From positions 1 to 64,000 of the forward strand of contig MU839080.1 in the NCBI GenBank assembly GCA_030685235.1: a stretch of DNA of 64,000 bases, given 5' to 3'. The notes beneath the pieces are model-generated. The model had not been told where the DNA came from. It did no database searches and saw only the letters and a list, made by a program, of their open reading frames with translations. Numbering within the stretch: position 1 is the stretch's first letter; each line of letters begins with the position of its first letter. Shown here piece after piece: positions 12,557-24,010 of this stretch. Source of the DNA: Copromyces sp. CBS 386.78 (taxonomy: Eukaryota > Ascomycota > Sordariomycetes > Sordariales > Sordariaceae). The translations under genes and the position numbers were made by a program.

Positions 12557-13777
12557 GAGACTGACGGGAATCTGAGACCGGCGTCTGGAATGTTTGTTGG
12601 AAGATATGCGTCATTGGTGTAGGGCTGAAGTGGGGCACTAGAATGACGTAGAGAAGGTGGGGTCACGCGGAGAGACAAGCATGGACGCATGGTTGACTTT
12701 GACTTTGCAGAATTCAGATTGAATTCCAACACAGGAAGCTAGACTAGCTCCCTGGTTGGCAATTGGCGCCACAGCCAAGCAGCTACAACAGGAACACGGT
12801 CGCAATCCCGTCCATAACAGTTCGTATTATCCATGGCAGCGGGATGTGTGACGGCGGATCGGTGGTACAGAAGGGCTGCAGTCACTGGATTTTCCCGAAT
12901 GGCAATATCAAAATTGCCTTTTCCAGCTCGGCTTTTTGTTGCTTTTTTGTCCATCTGCCCTGGTGGCCCGAAAGATCTTCACTGTCAGAGAACAGAAGCC
13001 CCAAGACACACTTCTTCTTGGCAACGGAACATGGAAAAGTTGGTAGGAGCTGACGAATGGTCCTTGCCGATCTGGTCGTCGGTTGCACTCGGCCGATTCA
13101 ATTACATACACTTCGCCCAATGACATGTAAGAACAGTGCTGGTTAGCTTGTTTCAAGCTGCCTTGCGAAGCTCCATCCAGATGATCAGGACCCTGATTGT
13201 CACTTCCCACTTCCTCTTCCGTTCTGTCAATTGCAATTCAGAGTGGAGTTATTCCGATCCAGATGAGGCTTGACTTGCAAGAAACTCACGTCACAGCCAC
13301 AAAGCATGGATAATCATGGCTGGTAACTAGACTAACGGTACGGGCTACACTGTTGTTTGCATGACGTCTTTGCCTCCATCTTTTCCTTTCATTCTGTCAG
13401 AGTCTGCTTGACTTCTGACGGGAAAGCATTGGCTAACACCAACAGGTGCGGGTTTGCCCCGTACGGCGTTATGCCGCAGCCCTTGCCTGCACTCACGCAC
13501 CGATGACGACACCGGACAACACGACCACTTACACTTCCTGTTACCTGCCTTTGCTGTCCTGCATACACGGCCAGCAAGGCAATGGCCAAGCAGGAACAGC
13601 ATGTACCGCTATCAGATGCCTCGTTCCCTGCCGGCCTCACCTTGGTGCCTACGGTACCTGGAAGCCTTGGCTGCCGTCCAAGAACTGGATCGAGATGATG
13701 CCATGGCTTCCCTCCTTACGCCATAGTCCCCTTTCCCATACGCCTTCCTCAGTCGAAAAGGGAAGTCGGATTTGACA
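12557..13777. other. upstream region of the repeat hydrophilin gene
   Basis: No coding region is supported. The last few hundred bases are the likely promoter of the gene starting at 13950. The leader after the TATA box (about 13800-13949) is rich in CAA, ACC and CATCA words, a common look for highly expressed fungal mRNAs. Confidence 0.5.
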
Positions 13778-13783
13778 TATAAA
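13778..13783 (+). promoter_or_regulatory. TATA box (TATAAA)
   Basis: TATAAA lies 167 bp before the ATG at 13950, followed by a pyrimidine-rich stretch (CATCTTCCTCTCTCG) and a C/A-rich leader. The position fits a short unspliced 5' UTR of roughly 120-140 nt. This is a sequence match only. Confidence 0.55.
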
Positions 13784-13949
13784 GAACATCTTCCTCTCTC
13801 GATACCAGCTCACATTTTCTATTCATCATACAGACTCAAGTCAACCAAACCAACAATCATCACTACCAACCAACAAACACTTTTGATACCCCTTTAACCT
13901 TGACATTTTACCCCCAACACATACCTAGCACACAAGAACATCAGCGAAT

Positions 13950-15343
13950 ATGTCCGGCATCATCAACAAGATCAAGGAGGCTGTCCACAGCGACAACTCT
14001 GCTCACCACGGCGCTCCTGAAGGCACTGCCGGCCCCCACAACTCCCGCGCTGCCAACGCTGCCGATCCCCGTGTAGACTCCGACATGGACGGCTCCCACC
14101 GCAAGGTTGCCGGCCACGGCGAGTACGGCAGCGGTCACGCTTACGGCTCTGGTCACCCCGAGGCTCACACTCTCGGCGGTAACACTACCTACGGGGGCTC
14201 CAACAACACCGGTACCTACGCCGGCACTCACACTGGCACTCACAACACACACGGCACTTCCGAGGGCGCCTATGGCCCCCACGGCTCTCGTGCCGCCAAC
14301 GCCCTCGATCCCCGTGTTGACTCTGACCGTGACGGTTCCCGCACTGCCGGCAACACCGGCTACAACACCCACAGCACTGGCAACACCTTTGGCTCTTCCA
14401 ACACACACGGCACCTCTGAGGGCGCCTATGGCCCCCACGGCTCTCGTGCCGCCAACGCCCTAGACCCCCGTGTTGACTCCGACCGTGACGGTTCCCGCAC
14501 TGCCGGCAACACCGGCTACAACACCCACAGCACTGGCAACACCTTTGGCACCACCGGTACCGGTACCCACGCCGGCACTCACACAACACACGGCACCTCC
14601 GAGGGCGCCTACGGACCTCACAGCTCTCGCGCCGCCAACGCTGTCGACCCCCGCGTCGACTCTGACCGTGACGGCTCCAGGACCGCTGGCAACACCACTG
14701 GCACTCACAACACTGGTAACACCTTTGGCACCATTGGCACCCACGACCGCCAGAACCACCCCTTCAGCTCCAACACCCACTCCAACGTTGCTGGCTCCGG
14801 CCACACCGGTGTGACCGGTACCCACGGTGCTCCCACTGGCACCCATGGTCCCCATGACAGCCGTGCTGCCAACACTCTTGACCCCCGTGTCGACTCTGAC
14901 CGTGATGGCCGTGCCGCCAACCTCGGCCACCACGCCGGCCCTGGCCCCGCCCCCAGCACTGCCGGCCCTCACAAGTCTGACATGGCCAACAAGCTCGACC
15001 CCCGCGTCGACTCTGACCTCGATGGTAGCAAGACCGTCGGCGGCAACAAGACCTACCAACAGTAAGTAAGTAATGTGTGAATTACCTTGCCCGTGGCTGA
15101 ACATCTTTCTTTTTGAGGTCGGCCTGTGGCGTCCTTGCAACACGAAAGCTAACAATTTCTCTTCAAAGACAACCCCACACTTCCATGGTCGCCCCCAGGG
15201 ATCCCACCGACGCTGCTCAGGTCCCTCCCTCTGTTCTCCGTAAGAGCATTGGCGAGCCCGTTATTGAGCACGAGGACCACGGTCATCACCGCGAGAGGAG
15301 GAACAGCCTCAAGACCCACCAGGAGACTTATAGCGGCATCTAA
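13950..15343 (+). CDS. hydrophilin-like repeat protein (six DPRVDSDxDG units)
   Basis: Two exons, 13950-15061 and 15169-15343, give 428 aa. The intron (107 nt) opens GTAAGTAAG and has GCTAAC near its end; splicing joins TYQQ to QPHTSMVAP. After an N-terminal MSGIINKIKEAVHS helix the protein is almost wholly Gly/Thr/His/Asn/Ser/Asp. Six units share GPHxSRAANxxDPRVDSDxDGS, at residues ~28-50, 109-131, 161-183, 222-244, 306-326 and 343-365. Units 2 and 3 are near-identical in DNA. There is no signal peptide or membrane segment. The C-terminal part is charged, with VPPSVLRKSIGEP. Similar GPH...DPRVDSD repeats occur in other ascomycete proteins of unknown function as I recall them. The composition suggests a stress or desiccation hydrophilin, which is inference. 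Codon use is C-rich, consistent with high expression. Confidence 0.88.
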
Positions 15344-16912
15344 TCTGTTGGTGTCTGCTTGCTAAAAAGTTAAACTCCGGTGGCGTTTATGGCTTTGATG
15401 GCTTTCATGACTTTTATGACTCTTGTTGACTTTCCTTTTTTAATGATTCGAGGATACCTATTTCTCTCTTGTGTACAATATCTACCACCTATACCACGTT
15501 CCCTGTCTGTTAGTGGAGGATGAGGAAAAGTATGTCGACTTCGACTACGAGCCCTTGTTTTTAGGACAACTACCTCCAAATGAGAATTGTTGCCTTGTAT
15601 GTCTTTTGTGCCTGGTTTCTCCGATGTGACAATTTGAACTGTTCCTAGTGAGCTGAAAGAGCTTTATCAATACTGAATAGTTCACACTTTTGATCATTGC
15701 GGTTGCGATCACTAATACATGTCTCGGTGTAAGTGATGTTGCATCCGTACATCTACCATGAACACACTAACAGCAAGCTCTCAACCGTTTAACAGCACAA
15801 TTCCATCCCCAGTTCGTCAGTTAAGCAATATACAGAACCCTTGAATCGAATCAGCCTCTGTGTAAATCATACGAACACATGTCTCCAGCTTCCACACCGG
15901 CATTCTCTAAAAGAGAACTTATATGCCTTGTATGCATTTGCAATGTGTATTCTGTTCTCTGCATGTGTGTAGGGCAGGGACAACCGCAATCTATTTCCCG
16001 TACTGCCGCTGCATACAACTTTGGAGTAAGTTTAGAATAAATGTGTATACATACATATACATAATAACCTTAACCCTAGGTACGTTACCGAGATACAGTA
16101 CAATGACTTACAGTTCTGGATATACCAGTATGTCAGGGTTGTATTTCGAACCACCAGATCTTCCATCTACGAAGTGGTTGTTTGTAGAGACTGGGGAGGA
16201 ATGGAGCAATCTCAAAGGCAGACAGGTCTTAGCGTAAGAAATAAAAAAAATAGTTTCAGAACAGCAACCTTGCAAAAGCTTTTTTTTTTTTTTTTTTTAT
16301 CCGCTAAAAGAGAAGAAGATGAGCGAGCAGAGCAAAAGCAACAAATAAGAAGGTAAAAAAGTTTGCAAGCAAAAAACATACAACACCTGGGATTCGCTGG
16401 TCGTCACCGACCCAACTACTAGTCAGGCGATTGGTAGCTTATCTATGGGAGAGCGGACGGGATCCCGAGTTTTCTACCATCTATGGTCGTATGTGCTTAA
16501 AGTAACTTGTGTAGGTGCTTATATGGTTGCATCTATACGTGAGAGGAAAGATCCTAATGTTGGTGATGGTTTTGGTAAACAGGCAATGGTACTTGGGAAG
16601 TGATCTCGGGGCAACAACATTCGGGGGTTATGATCGTACATAATCCTGTGAGGTGTGAGTAAACACTTTATAAACCTCGATTGTAGCTTGAGTATCTTGG
16701 AGGGTGATGTCTCAGTATGTTGCTGATGGGATTGCAAGCATCTACGACCAATCCAAATTGGGTGAAAATGGAATGTTGCGTGTTTGACGTAGAGAAACCT
16801 CTCTGGAATACCACCACCATTCATTTTCATCCTTGTTGCATCCTCAGTTATCCACCCACCTGTGTTCCCCATGTCCCCCGCCCAAGCTACTCAGTCTTGC
16901 TCCCTTGGACGC
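15344..16912. other. intergenic DNA, no gene seen
   Basis: It holds the 3' region of the repeat-protein gene and then a stretch with only short frames. A T-run of about 19 lies at 16280-16298. No RNA gene recognised. Confidence 0.55.
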
Positions 16913-18802
16913 CTAAGTCTCAACCTCCCTCAACTCAAAGCTCCCATCCGAATCCCTCTCCAAGTTGGCTTTCGTCTTGTCCGCCATTTCGGCTGCGACG
17001 TTCGTGCGATGGGCTTTCCGTAGTCTTTCCCGTGTCGAAGCAGTGAGGCCGTGGATGAGTACGGGCAAGGAACTCTCCTTCCAGGCCCCAAGTCCCAGCT
17101 TGTTGGTCTCCCGAATTGTCCAAATGGCAAATATGCAACTGGTCAAGATGGCGCCGACAGGCAAGATGAGAAATGGGGCACGTCTGCGTATGTACGGTAC
17201 TGAATAAATGGCGGTGGCGTTCGCGAACTCGGTACGCTCTTGACGAAGGTTGCGAATCCACACGGATAACCTCCTGGGAGATATTTTCGAAGTACTGCGT
17301 AATGTCGTTATTTCCCGTTGCTAGCGTCCATCTAGTCTGGTCCCCAGTACGTCAGTCAGCCTTGATAATCAGCTGGGCCGGAAGTGTTATTGTAGGGTTG
17401 TAATGTCCACGGGCTTCAAAGCGTGGTGTTAGGTAGAGAATTCCAATGGGCCCATTGATCGGAACCTTCTTGGAGATTTTCAAATGCGGAACCAGGCTCT
17501 GGAATCAGTTCCAAGGACCCCGGCAACTATTCATCTCGATTCAATGTAGCTGATTTGCAAAACACGCTCCCGTAGCACGTTGTTTCGGATTGTAGCGTTA
17601 TACCGCTTGAGGCAAATTGAAAGACCGCACTTTTGAGCCTCGGAACATCGTCTTCAAATGTCGAGTTTCCTTGCCAGTGTGATTGAGAGACTCTGTGGAG
17701 TTGAAAGATAATGAAGGTGGTTGATGCATTAAAAAAAAAGCACTGTTTCGTTTCGGTCTGCTGTCACTCTTTCCACTACCAGCCATGTAGCTGGGACCTC
17801 AATCGTTGCAATTTTTGGGACTCCCAAACCTGCTTGTTCCAACTACTCGAAATAGCCTCGCCGATTTGTCAGATGTAATAGAGATTCCACCTGAAGGTCC
17901 TGATCCATGTCTAAACCCTAAGTAAAATGGTCATTTGGATTCGCGCACTGGGAAGAAAGAACTTTGAAATTCGAGGGCGTACGAATTTTGACAATATGTT
18001 CCGAGATACTGTGACAGACGCTACAAACGGCGAGAGGATCGAAGATGTCAAAAGTGCAGTTGCTTGAGTCACAGTTGTGCAACAAGGTTGCCGTAGGTGC
18101 GTACTGATAGCTTGTTGATGCCCCTAAGCCTTCATGAAACGCGGTGCTCAACCCGTACGATGTCGAGGATAGTTTTATGGAAGAAAACGAAGCCTTACCT
18201 AGAACTAATCTGTGCCAGAAGCTTAAGACTCCCGAAAGGACCTCGAGAGGCAGAATCAAGTTTATCGAAAGTGGTGAGTTTGTGTTGGCTTCGAAAGAAT
18301 GAGTTTCACTTGGTTTGGCCAATAGTCGAGGTAAGAGCGAAAGCCATCGCGGTACGAGACATTTGTGATAAAATGGAGACAACGGTGCCCAAAGACAGGA
18401 AAAACGTCTACAAGTCGGTGTTAGATCCACGATAGGCCATCAGCATGGAGATGGTGGAAATGAGCGAGCCACAACTCAAAATCGTCGCTGCCATCTCCCA
18501 CTTCCAACCTGAATCGCGTATCTTTCCCAAGATACTGGACTAGAAGATGCCCTGCTCCACCGATTACTGTCCAGAACCCCTTAAAACTAAAACACGATGT
18601 TGGTTGACGGGTGAATTATGGATACACTTACAGCTTTGGACTGTTTTTCGTCCATATCCAAACCCCCTTCATCGACATTGCTACCTGACACGGCCCCAGA
18701 AGCCTCATGGATATGCTCTTGCTGGCTTGCCCGTGATGGAGGAGGAGAGTAGGTTAATGGAATGAATGCTTCGGACACGGCACCCGTGTCATGTTGGAGC
18801 AA
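16913..18802 (-). pseudogene. decayed DUF3176 family membrane protein gene
   Basis: Read on the minus strand, family features appear in the right order but not in one frame. Near 18539-18411 is a block reading GWKWEMAATILSCGSL. A TAG at 18410-18408 follows, then TFFLSLGTVVSILSQMSRTA. A TGA at 18308-18306 stands where the family has Trp after QTK, and KLTTFDKLDSASRGPFGSLK then continues in the same frame. In another frame come NCTFDIFDPLAVCSVC (about 18060) and, at 17263-16913, the C-terminal transmembrane part (RAPFLILPVGAILTSCIFA) ending ELREVET. A possible first intron at 18631-18540 opens GTAAGT. With two in-frame stops plus frameshifts, this is a pseudogene, though a few sequence errors cannot be excluded. 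Functional members are membrane proteins of unknown role. Confidence 0.72.
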
Positions 18803-21477
18803 CAGAGTGAAAGTGTCCCGTCACTCGTCCCCAGAGGTACTCGAGTGGTTATAGGTCGTCATCTAACTTACTGGCCCAGACAACCTCAAGTGGTCCTCAG
18901 TGTCAGATGAGGTACCTAGATGAGTCCGTATAGGGCCAGTAACACAGTAAAACAAAATGAACGTCTAGGGCAACTTGTCCGACCTACGACTACCGAAGTA
19001 CAACGGTCCAGCAAGTGAGTCGCGTAAACACTGAAATAAAGATGGCGAGGGGGTAGGCAGCATTTTGATAGCATGTTTCCACCTAGGGCCTTACGAGTAT
19101 AGCACCGACAATTGGCGTTGCGTCCAAAAGCAACAGATATGCCTCCTTCCCCAACACTTGCTGGCCTTCCATGTCGGAAGGTTACACAACGTCGCGAGGC
19201 TTGGGCACTACTGCCTCAATCTTGGACAAAACGTCAAATCAGGACCAGCTTGAGACAGACACCACGGTCTTGGTTTCCAGCTGAGGCATACTATATGCGG
19301 ATAGATATCCTGCAGGACCATGGCTGTTTAGTCTGGTGATGTATGTGGGAAACTGGAAAATAAAAGCACACTGTCCTAGTCCATGCTTTTGCGGGCCTCA
19401 AAGAGCGACAACAGAACGCCCTGTGACAAGGGGTAGGTGGTAGACGGGTTCCTGAGCTTAAATTGCTGACCGCAATAAGGCAGGAACCTACCAACGCCAA
19501 CGGAGTGAACTCCGCAAAATTAGGAAATCTTCTGGACGCTGCCTTTGGCTGGGCCTTGTCATTCAACGTCGACGAAGAGTTGCAGCTGGCTATCGCGTGC
19601 CCATCACATGTCTGAATCCTTGAATTACGCCCAACAGCCATGCGTGACTCAAGCTGGGATAAAACAATGAAATGTTTGGCGCAATGGCGCACACTTCCAA
19701 TACCTGTGATGAGCTGGTATGGTTCTGGAAACGCCATTGCGTGCGAGAGCTCTTCGGGTGCAGAGCAAGTGAAAAATGTGCGAGGAACCCGATAGGAATA
19801 CACCGGAAAATAGTCCGCCTGTGGAGGGGTCATATGGAAACAAGAAAGGTCGAGCATCATGGTTTGCGGCGAAGAGCTTGCCATACTTGGCTTGACCTGT
19901 GTCCTGAACTTGACCTGTTTGGCGACCTGTGTCCTGAACTTGACCTGTTTGGTGACTTATGCCTTGGAAGGAATATGCGACGAGGTAGGCGGTCATCCTC
20001 AGGTTGGTGTAGTGTGCCGGATCCGCAATTACTCCTGTAATCCGATATTGAAAGTGTCGAGGGCCTCTGAACGTTAACGGGGAGCGAGGTAGATAGGCCC
20101 TTGTAGAACGTCTTCGTAGAAGGCATCATCGACTCCGTAGACATCACCGCTAACGGATGCCATCCCAGATCTGTCCCCATCTCACCCATCTCCCTAGTGG
20201 TTATCGAGAGGTAGCCGCTCGCCAGCTAGCGGCCCTTACCCACCTTATCACTGTCGCTTAATGACGAAGACGTAATCGCAAGAACCCAATTTGGAATAAG
20301 CATAGTAAATCAAGGAAGAAAGTGAGGCGCGCGAAGCCATTACCCTACAGGGATCAAGTTCGTGAGATCAAGGCAAGCAAGCCGCTGAAAGCTGAGAATC
20401 TTCCTTGCCCCCCCCCCCTCCCTGTGTTGGTTGATGTACTTGCCTCGTCCTTACGGGGCTGAAAAAGAAAAGAGAGTGAAAAAGGTACAGAAGAGCAGAT
20501 TCTTACCCCGTAGAAAAACGGGGTTGAGAGGGCCGGAACCAACGACTTTGCTGAGCTCTTTGGCCTCAATTGAACTCAAGATTGGTTAGAACTTTTCGGC
20601 CTTTCGTTCCCTCCCACCCGCTTCCCGCTATCCACCATGGCTAGTATACGGAGTCCCTTGTAAGACGAGACGGTGACCCGTGAGGTTGGCAGTTGAGACT
20701 GGACGGTGTTTACGAGGAACCGCTGATGGATTCGGCGCTTCTCGCAAATAATGAGCGACGGTATGATGAGAAGAGGTACAGGGGACGACGTGCTGTTCGT
20801 TAACTTCATTGCACGCTCTCGGCCGTTGAATCTGCCGAGCCTTTCCATCTTGCGTCTGACGGTGCATCCGGATGACAGGCCTATGCATCCGCGGCTCCTC
20901 CCGAACCAGACTGTCGGTGCCGCCCATGCTCTCCGGCCACCGACCGTATCAATGAACAGTGGTTGGATGCATGAGGCAAAAGACTGATTGGGAAACAGAC
21001 AGTGAACGGTGCCAGGTAAGATCTTGTAAAGGAAGGGAAATGATAGCCAACCGCTAAACCAAGCTGTACACTTCGGCGAGGTGCGGTGTGGAGAGCACGC
21101 TACGCTAGGGGATCTCTGGAGATTTCGAAGTGGGATTCGGGATCTAAGAAAAAGGGGGGTACGGTACGCTCTCCGATCCCTGCTTTTGACGGTACCTTTA
21201 TGTTGACTAGTCAAGCGGAGAGGGCAAAATAACAGAAGCGGACCTTGTATAGATGGCCATGTCCATCAAGGTGCTTTTATCCGGACACCGTCTGCCGGAC
21301 CTATCATATCACCAAAGATGAGCTAGTGAAAGGCCTAGTCAAGGACAGGCAAAGGACGTGAAAGGAGAGTGTGGATATCCGAAGATAAAAAGTTGACCGC
21401 GAGAAGTCAGAACAAAGACCTCCCTCCATCCGCTTGCGCTCACCGAATTGCAAGAAAGACAAAAGAAAAAGATGAGT
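18803..21477. other. non-coding or decayed DNA
   Basis: No gene can be supported. On the minus strand, about 20160-19300, there are several overlapping frames with protein-like composition (for example GVIADPAHYTNLRMTAYLVA near 20030). They break every 100-200 codons and belong to no family I recognise, so a second decayed gene is possible. A C10 run lies near 20410. Confidence 0.4.
19894..19953. repeat. 30-bp direct tandem duplication
   Basis: Two adjacent copies of a 30-bp unit beginning GACCTGTGTCCTGAACTTGA differ only at the last base (C against T). It is the only clear short tandem repeat in this decayed stretch. Confidence 0.85.
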
Positions 21478-21549
21478 CGATCCACCCAGGGGTCGAACCT
21501 GGAACCTCCTGATTCGTAGTCAGACGCTCTGCCATTGAGCCAGCGGACC
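21478..21549 (-). tRNA. tRNA-Arg (anticodon ACG)
   Basis: The minus strand folds as a complete 72-nt cloverleaf without intron. The acceptor GGTCCGC pairs with GTGGATC (two G-U pairs). The D-arm is GCTC...GAGC. The anticodon stem TCTGA/TCAGG holds loop CTACGAA, so the anticodon is ACG. The variable loop is AGGTT and the T-arm CCAGG-TTCGACC-CCTGG. The discriminator base is G. It decodes CGU, and CGC/CGA by inosine at the wobble position. Confidence 0.95.
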
Positions 21550-22299
21550 TTGTATTGTTGGAAAATGGATTTGTATGAAGTTCTTTTCAATGCTGTGGGA
21601 TATTCTTGGTCTTGGTGTGGAGGCACAATGAATTTTGTGACCAATGCGGCCCGTCTGGAGCCAGAACCCCACACCGCAACACCCAGATCCGCTCCGCTGT
21701 CCGAACCACCGAAGATGCCGGGTCCCCGGGGGTCGGCCAAGTCAGGGCAGAAATGTTCGGCATGATCGAGTAACCAAAGTCGATAGATATCCCCTTTCTC
21801 GTATTCTTTATGCCTAGTTCACCGGGATATACGCATTTGTTTTCCCAATCGAGTAAGGCGAATGAGGCTCAACATAGTGACCAGCGCGTTGATGTGCTTC
21901 GCATCGTCCCGAAGCGTTGTCGCCAATGCATGGAATGGCGACAAAGAAGCCAACAATACGGGTAACTCCGAGACATGTCTCACTTTCCAACGGAAAGACA
22001 ACGGGCCGCTCCACCATGGCCGGGGTATAGTTTCGTGTTTCCGGTCAATGACCGATTGGTGTCAACGGTATCTCGTGAGAGATGGCCGTTCTACCCATAT
22101 GCCAGAACTCGCTTTAGGAAGGTGTTTCTGCCAAGAGCATTGCTGCTGGCAACAATACCAACAATAGCTTGAAAAGTCATGATTCAAATTTGATCTGCGG
22201 TGAGATCACGAATCCCATTCTGTGCTTCCCGAGGCGAGAGAGTCGGGGACCATACTGCCTGTCATCGCCGATTTCATCTTCGGTAGGCTTCTGTTTGTG
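21550..22299. other. intergenic DNA, no gene seen
   Basis: Short frames on both strands without family features. It lies between the tRNA and the end of the CSA-like pseudogene. Confidence 0.5.
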
Positions 22300-24010
22300 A
22301 AAATGGAGCGCTAAGTAACTTGATCCCAAACCGCGGGGAGTGCGAGGATAAGTTCAGAATGTTGCGTCCCCGGAAGAGGCTAGACAGCGCTTCAGGAGAA
22401 TGTGGTCTACCTGACCCATCAAGCCTTGGAAAGCGTTCCAACAGTTTGCGCTTCTTCGCTTGAGCTCTGTTAACCTCTTCGATGCTGTTGCTTTCATCTT
22501 CCCTGTCAAGACCCTCTAGCTGGCGTGCCCAGGAACGGAGACGCCCGCTGTAAATGCCACCACGCGGCATTGGTTCCTCCCATGACGACGCCGCTGGAAC
22601 TGCCACCGCCACCAGCTCTTCTCCAGACGACTATTTCCGATATTAGCACATGCCAAGCGAAAGATGGACTGATTATTTTGTTACGTACTGCTCCTGAGGA
22701 GATTTCTGATAGTTTGTTTCCCCCTCTGTGTACGGATAGCTGCCATGGCAGGACCCATTCCGCGTAGCCTGGTGGTAATGGTGCCCTCATGTAGGTTCAT
22801 CACCAAGATCTCGGTCTCATTCAGATAGAACAGCAACTCCTTCTTTTGTGGAGTAAGTCCTATAGGCGAGACAAACACTGTTAAGCGTCGATGGTAAATC
22901 ATTTCGGATGAATGGGCCAAAGCTCGCTAAAGTGTTCGTCCCTGTAGTGGCATGCCCGGACAGGAATTTGGCGGTCGTGACCTGCAGACACAATGTCCAA
23001 GTCAAACCATTCACTGGCTCGTTGTGCGCCTTTACTGAGGCACGGATTCCCAGATCTCAAAAATCCTGAAATGAGGCGCGCTCGACATGGCCTGAACCGG
23101 CCATGCTACTAGGGTGTAGAACTCCTAGACTGTCCTCCTGGTTCGAAAGGCCAATGAGCGCATCGGATCGTCTAACACCACAGATGTGCACGGCATCATC
23201 AGCTGATCCGCTGGCCACAATATGGTCATGAACAGGTGACCGGGCAACAGCCAGGTTGGTGCGAGCAGAGCCACCTACCTAGCCAGGAGACAAAAGACAT
23301 GACGGCGAACGAAGAACGCAGGTCGACGAGTCGGACGGCCGAATCCTGTGTTTCGCAAGCAAGAAGCAGGTGATCCTCGATAGGCGAGATGGCGTATGTA
23401 TAAACCTTTGCACCGGGGTCGAATGTGCCTGCCAAGCGTGCCGTATCTGTAGACCACAGTTTATGTCTGGTCATACGAGCAGGACAAGAAGGCAGCGCTG
23501 TCGAAGAGATGGGAAGACAGGCGTGTAATCCCAAAGAGGTGTCCGGTGTAGTACAAGCCTGATGCACACGATATTGAAGCCACCGGGCGGTATGTACACA
23601 TGGAGCTTGGGTTTCCGTTTCGTCCCAAGGTCCTAGAAGTAGAGCTTAATGGTAGCTTCGGAGCCCCCGGAGACAGTCTGCTCAGTGGTAATTAGCAAGG
23701 AGCCAGGAGCAGACAAAGAAATGCCCAAGCGACACCTACATTTTCCGTTGAGCCGCTTGACAGATAAAGCGCTGACTCCGGCTTCATAAACCCAGAAGAA
23801 TGCCGGGTTGGTCAGTGGATCCCGGCGAGGTGGCCCGTCCGGGCCCGGTGGTAAACGCCGACCCGTACACCGGCCAGCAAATGGATTTACCGTCCGCTCT
23901 CCGCCGTCAAAGCCGAATCGGGGAACCGAGTGAAACAAATGTAGCATTTCGGTGGTTTGGAGTTTGGCAAAGACACTGGGCTTCGATATTGATGGTGACA
24001 GCCGGGATGC
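22300..24010 (-). pseudogene. wrecked WD40 gene of the Cockayne syndrome A (ERCC8/Rad28) family
   Basis: From about 23980 to 22350 on the minus strand, the parts of a fungal CSA protein appear in order but scattered over frames. The N-terminal LQTTEMLHLFHSVPRFGFDGGE is followed by EAGVSALSVKRL and GGSEATIKLYF, then a stop where WD40 repeats have KLWD. Next come LWSTDTARLAGTFDPGAKV and DSAVRLVDLRSSFAV. In new frames follow VHDHIVASGSADDAVHI, NQEDSLGVLH, EPVNGLTW, LFYLNETEILVMNLHEGTI, AGGGGSSSGVVMGGTNAA and a basic tail AQAKKRKLLERF. Stops and frame changes occur throughout, too many for sequencing error alone. Working CSA is the substrate receptor of a CUL4-type ubiquitin ligase in transcription-coupled repair. 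GC content is normal, so this is not heavy RIP. Confidence 0.75.

Noticed and set aside
13941..15155. Long frames on both strands overlapping the repeat hydrophilin, rich in Gly/Val/Ala/Arg or Thr/Pro/Ala
   Set aside because: They mirror the C-rich codons of the real gene in other frames. Splicing, start context and repeated protein units support only the frame from 13950.
18868..18942. Inverted pair TTACTGGCCC / GGGCCAGTAA, 55 bp apart
   Set aside because: Only 10 bp per arm with no further match and no boundary signs; chance hairpin is likely.
19291..20160. Minus-strand frames of up to ~197 codons
   Set aside because: Frames overlap and break without splice logic and no family is recognised, so no gene is called; mentioned only as possible decay.
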